NCBI GenBank assembly: GCA_964636965.1 | Contig: CAZWST010000036.1 | Coordinates: 1-16,034 of the forward strand | Source of the DNA: CAG-582 sp964636965 | GTDB taxonomy: Bacteria; Bacillota_I; Bacilli_A; RF39; UBA660 | Direction of reading: 5' to 3' | Length of the DNA: 16,034 nt | Notes under the pieces: model-generated | The model's input: only the letters and a program-made list of their open reading frames with translations | What the model was told of the DNA's origin: nothing | Databases searched by the model: none | Shown: one piece after another, positions 14,562 through 16,034 of the stretch | Numbering within the stretch: the stretch's first letter is position 1 | How the letters are laid out: each line of letters starts with the position of its first letter | Translations under genes and position numbers: made by a program

Positions 14562-14672
14562 GTAATGAAAGTGAGTATGTATAAATATTATTATGAGCTA
14601 CATAGGGAAGAAAAGTCCTACACGAGTGTTAAGCACGGAGTCACATTCTTAAGTGGTGTACTCTGTGCTTTT
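14562..14672 (+). promoter_or_regulatory. Structured RNA leader element, copy 2 (riboswitch-like)
   Basis: This has the same framework as copy 1 with different stems. AAGTGAG lies at 14569-14575; P1 TATGTA/TACATA at 14576-14581 with 14599-14604; GAGC at 14595-14598; P2 GGGA/TCCT at 14605-14608 with 14616-14619; CCTACAC at 14617-14623; P3 GTG/CAC at 14626-14628 with 14634-14636; and GGAGTCAC at 14637-14644. P1 and P2 keep pairing while their sequences change, so they are supported by covariation between the copies. The GTGA/TCAC closing pair is identical. No good promoter separates the copies, so they act on one transcript in series. GTAAT/ATTAT (14562-14566 with 14590-14594) is a weak counterpart of copy 1's extra stem. 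Confidence 0.72.
14632..14672 (+). terminator. Terminator of RNA element copy 2
   Basis: AGCACGGAGT (14632-14641) pairs with ACTCTGTGCT (14660-14669) over 10 bp with one G-T wobble. Some inner pairing is possible, and TTTT follows. The left arm includes the 3' arm of P3 and most of the GGAGTCAC block, so aptamer folding would disrupt it. Confidence 0.85.
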
Positions 14673-14694
14673 ATTATTACTTAAAGTAATTTCA

Positions 14695-14703
14695 TGATAT
14701 AAT
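14695..14703 (+). promoter_or_regulatory. Possible internal promoter downstream of the RNA leader
   Basis: TGATATAAT is an extended -10 with a perfect hexamer (14698-14703), lying after the second terminator and about 37 bases before the ATPase start. The -35 is weak (TTATTA at 14674-14679, 18-base spacer). If active, it would give riboswitch-independent basal expression. Confidence 0.35.
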
Positions 14704-14739
14704 AAATGCAATAGTAGATAGAAAGGAAGTGTTGAGTTT

Positions 14740-15717
14740 ATGGCAATAATTGAAGTTAAGAAATTATCTAAATCATTTAAAGTTAAAATAAAAAAGAAGG
14801 GTTTAAAGGGTAGTTTAAAATCTATTGTTAAACCAGAATATAAAATTGTTAATGCTGTAAAAAATATAAGTTTTGAAGTTGAAAAGGGTGAAATTATTGC
14901 ATTTATTGGTCCGAATGGAGCAGGTAAAAGTACAACTATTAAGATGATGACTAGTATACTTTATCCAGATAAGGGTAGTGTTAAAGTTTTAGGATATGAT
15001 CCTGCTAAAGATAGACGTAAATTATCTTATGAAATAGGTACTGTATTTGGACAAAAGGAACAACTATGGACTCATTTAACTCCATATGATAACTTTAAAT
15101 TCTTTGGTGCAATTTATGACATACCAGAAAGTGTTGTTGAAAAGAAGATTGAAGAATTAAAAATGTTATTTGAATTAGATGAGTTTATTAATACGCCTGT
15201 TAGGAATTTATCATTAGGTCAAAGAATTAGATGTGAAATAGTTGCTTCTTTAATTCATGAACCAAAAATACTTTTTTTAGATGAGCCTACTATCGGATTA
15301 GATCCAGTTGTTAAAGAAAATATTAGAACATTAATTAAACGAATGAATAAGGAATATAAGACAACAATATTCTTAACAAGTCATGATGTAGGTGACATTG
15401 AAAAGCTTTGTAAAAGAGTAATAATTATTAATAATGGTTCAGTAGTGCTAGATGATTCAATGGAAAATTTAAAGTATCATTATTTAAATAAAAAGATAGT
15501 AGAAGCTAAGATGAAAGAAAGAGTTAACTTAGATGATGAAGAAGGCATTACTATACTTAAAGATAAAGGATATAATTTAAAAATAGAAGTGGATACTACT
15601 AAGAGAAGTGTAGCTGATGCTATAAAGTTACTTAATCCTGATAATATAATTGATATTAATATTTCTAATATTCCACTAGAAGATATTATTAGTAATATTT
15701 ATAAGAATAAGGAATAG
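14740..15717 (+). CDS. ABC-2 exporter ATPase, viologen-exporter-like
   Basis: A 325-residue ABC ATPase. Walker A is GPNGAGKST (57-65), the Q-loop Gln is at 105 (FGQKEQLW), the signature is LSLGQR (157-162), Walker B ILFLDEPT (177-184) has Glu182, and the switch His is at 215 (TSHD). The insert before Walker A (about 14-37, Lys-rich) and the extended C-terminal region (about 235-325) are typical of ATPases paired with ABC-2 permeases of the PF06182-like group, often annotated as viologen or antibiotic exporters. It follows the tandem RNA leader, and a permease gene begins 3 bases after its stop. AAGGAAGTG at 14723-14731 lies 8 bases before ATG 14740. The likely role is energising export of a toxic small molecule; the substrate is unknown. 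Confidence 0.9.
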   Translation: MAIIEVKKLSKSFKVKIKKKGLKGSLKSIVKPEYKIVNAVKNISFEVEKGEIIAFIGPNGAGKSTTIKMMTSILYPDKGSVKVLGYDPAKDRRKLSYEIGTVFGQKEQLWTHLTPYDNFKFFGAIYDIPESVVEKKIEELKMLFELDEFINTPVRNLSLGQRIRCEIVASLIHEPKILFLDEPTIGLDPVVKENIRTLIKRMNKEYKTTIFLTSHDVGDIEKLCKRVIIINNGSVVLDDSMENLKYHYLNKKIVEAKMKERVNLDDEEGITILKDKGYNLKIEVDTTKRSVADAIKLLNPDNIIDINISNIPLEDIISNIYKNKE

Positions 15718-15720
15718 CTT

Positions 15721-16034
15721 ATGAAAAAGTATTTGTTTATTATTAAAACAGAGATAATGAGTAATTTACAATATATATTCAATATAGCATTTGGTTTTGT
15801 TGGATACTTTATAATGTTATTTATATTGTTTAACTTATGGAGGTATTTATACAGTGATCCAAATGAACTTATAAATGGATATAATATGAATCAAATGACT
15901 TGGTATGTAATTATTACTGAAATCTTATGGATGACTTTAGGTGGAAGAAAGTTATGTAGGAAAATAAGTGATGATGTTAGAAGTGGTAATATAACTTATA
16001 ATATTAATAAACCTTATAGTTATGTTGGATATTC
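15721..16034 (+). CDS. ABC-2 type permease, partial (viologen-exporter-like)
   Basis: An open reading frame of 104 codons that runs off the window edge. It begins MKKYLFIIKTEIMSNLQYIF, has a membrane helix at about 20-42 (IFNIAFGFVGYFIMLFILF), and a second hydrophobic stretch containing MNQMTWYVIITEILW (about 62-76). The pattern 'Lys...amphipathic start, then Asn-Gly-Tyr-x-Met-Asn-Gln-Met-x-Trp-Tyr' is what I associate with the PF06182 (ABC2_membrane_6) permeases that partner such ATPases. AAGGA at 15709-15713 precedes the ATG, and the gap from the ATPase stop is only 3 bases. These systems usually have two permease genes, so a second probably follows beyond the window. Confidence 0.82.
   Translation, partial: MKKYLFIIKTEIMSNLQYIFNIAFGFVGYFIMLFILFNLWRYLYSDPNELINGYNMNQMTWYVIITEILWMTLGGRKLCRKISDDVRSGNITYNINKPYSYVGY

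Noticed and set aside
14387..14739. A small coding gene in the gap between the sigma-like gene and the ATPase
   Set aside because: Stops occur in all frames over short distances and the conserved blocks follow RNA stems rather than codons; the stretch is explained by the promoter, two RNA elements and terminators.
1..16034. parS sites (TGTTCCACGTGGAACA type) near parAB
   Set aside because: I looked for the palindrome and its CACGTG-centred variants and saw none; parS may lie outside the window.

Overview
The window is very AT-rich DNA (roughly 28-30% G+C by eye, not computed) with short intergenic gaps, strong Gram-positive Shine-Dalgarno sequences and many hairpin-plus-T terminators. Gene content (chromosomal Soj/Spo0J-type ParA-ParB, a DUF951 gene beside an MscS gene, MgtE, PldB-like lipase, ABC exporters) suggests a low-GC Bacillota, perhaps a Bacilli lineage near the Mollicutes or an uncultured gut group; a Clostridia member is not excluded. 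The standard genetic code fits: no gene has an in-frame TGA. No IS element, tRNA, rRNA, CRISPR array or phage gene is visible.

Layout. (1) 9-4248: a tight plus-strand operon parA-parB-mscS-DUF951-abgT. Three of its junctions overlap or nearly touch, and it ends at a clear terminator. (2) 4305-6529: two separately promoted plus-strand genes, a membrane-anchored exported thioredoxin-like protein and the Mg2+ transporter MgtE. MgtE has a short leader with an unexplained near-perfect Shine-Dalgarno and candidate leader ORFs. (3) 6541-7479: a minus-strand alpha/beta hydrolase, convergent with mgtE and sharing its terminator. (4) 7631-8683: a DapB-like oxidoreductase. (5) 8803-12244: two overlapping ABC exporter half-transporters whose sequence motifs predict an asymmetric heterodimer. 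(6) 12265-13221: a minus-strand secreted orphan protein. (7) 13358-14371: a divergent sigma-70-like protein. (8) 14391-14703: a non-coding leader holding two tandem copies of a structured RNA, each with its own intrinsic terminator. It precedes (9) 14740-end: an ABC-2 exporter ATPase and the start of its permease.

The most interesting element is the tandem RNA leader. Both copies share a framework of conserved blocks (AAGTGAG, GAGC, CCTACAC, GGAGTCAC) and compensatory stems. The conserved 3' block is also used in the downstream terminator stem. This is what two ligand-activated (ON) transcriptional riboswitches in series, controlling a small-molecule exporter, would look like. I think it may belong to the yjdF (azaaromatic) or guanidine-IV (mepA) class but cannot confirm either from memory. 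Second in interest are the mgtE leader, where a leader ORF starting Met-Glu-Pro overlaps the mgtE ribosome-binding site, and the divergent sigma-like gene.
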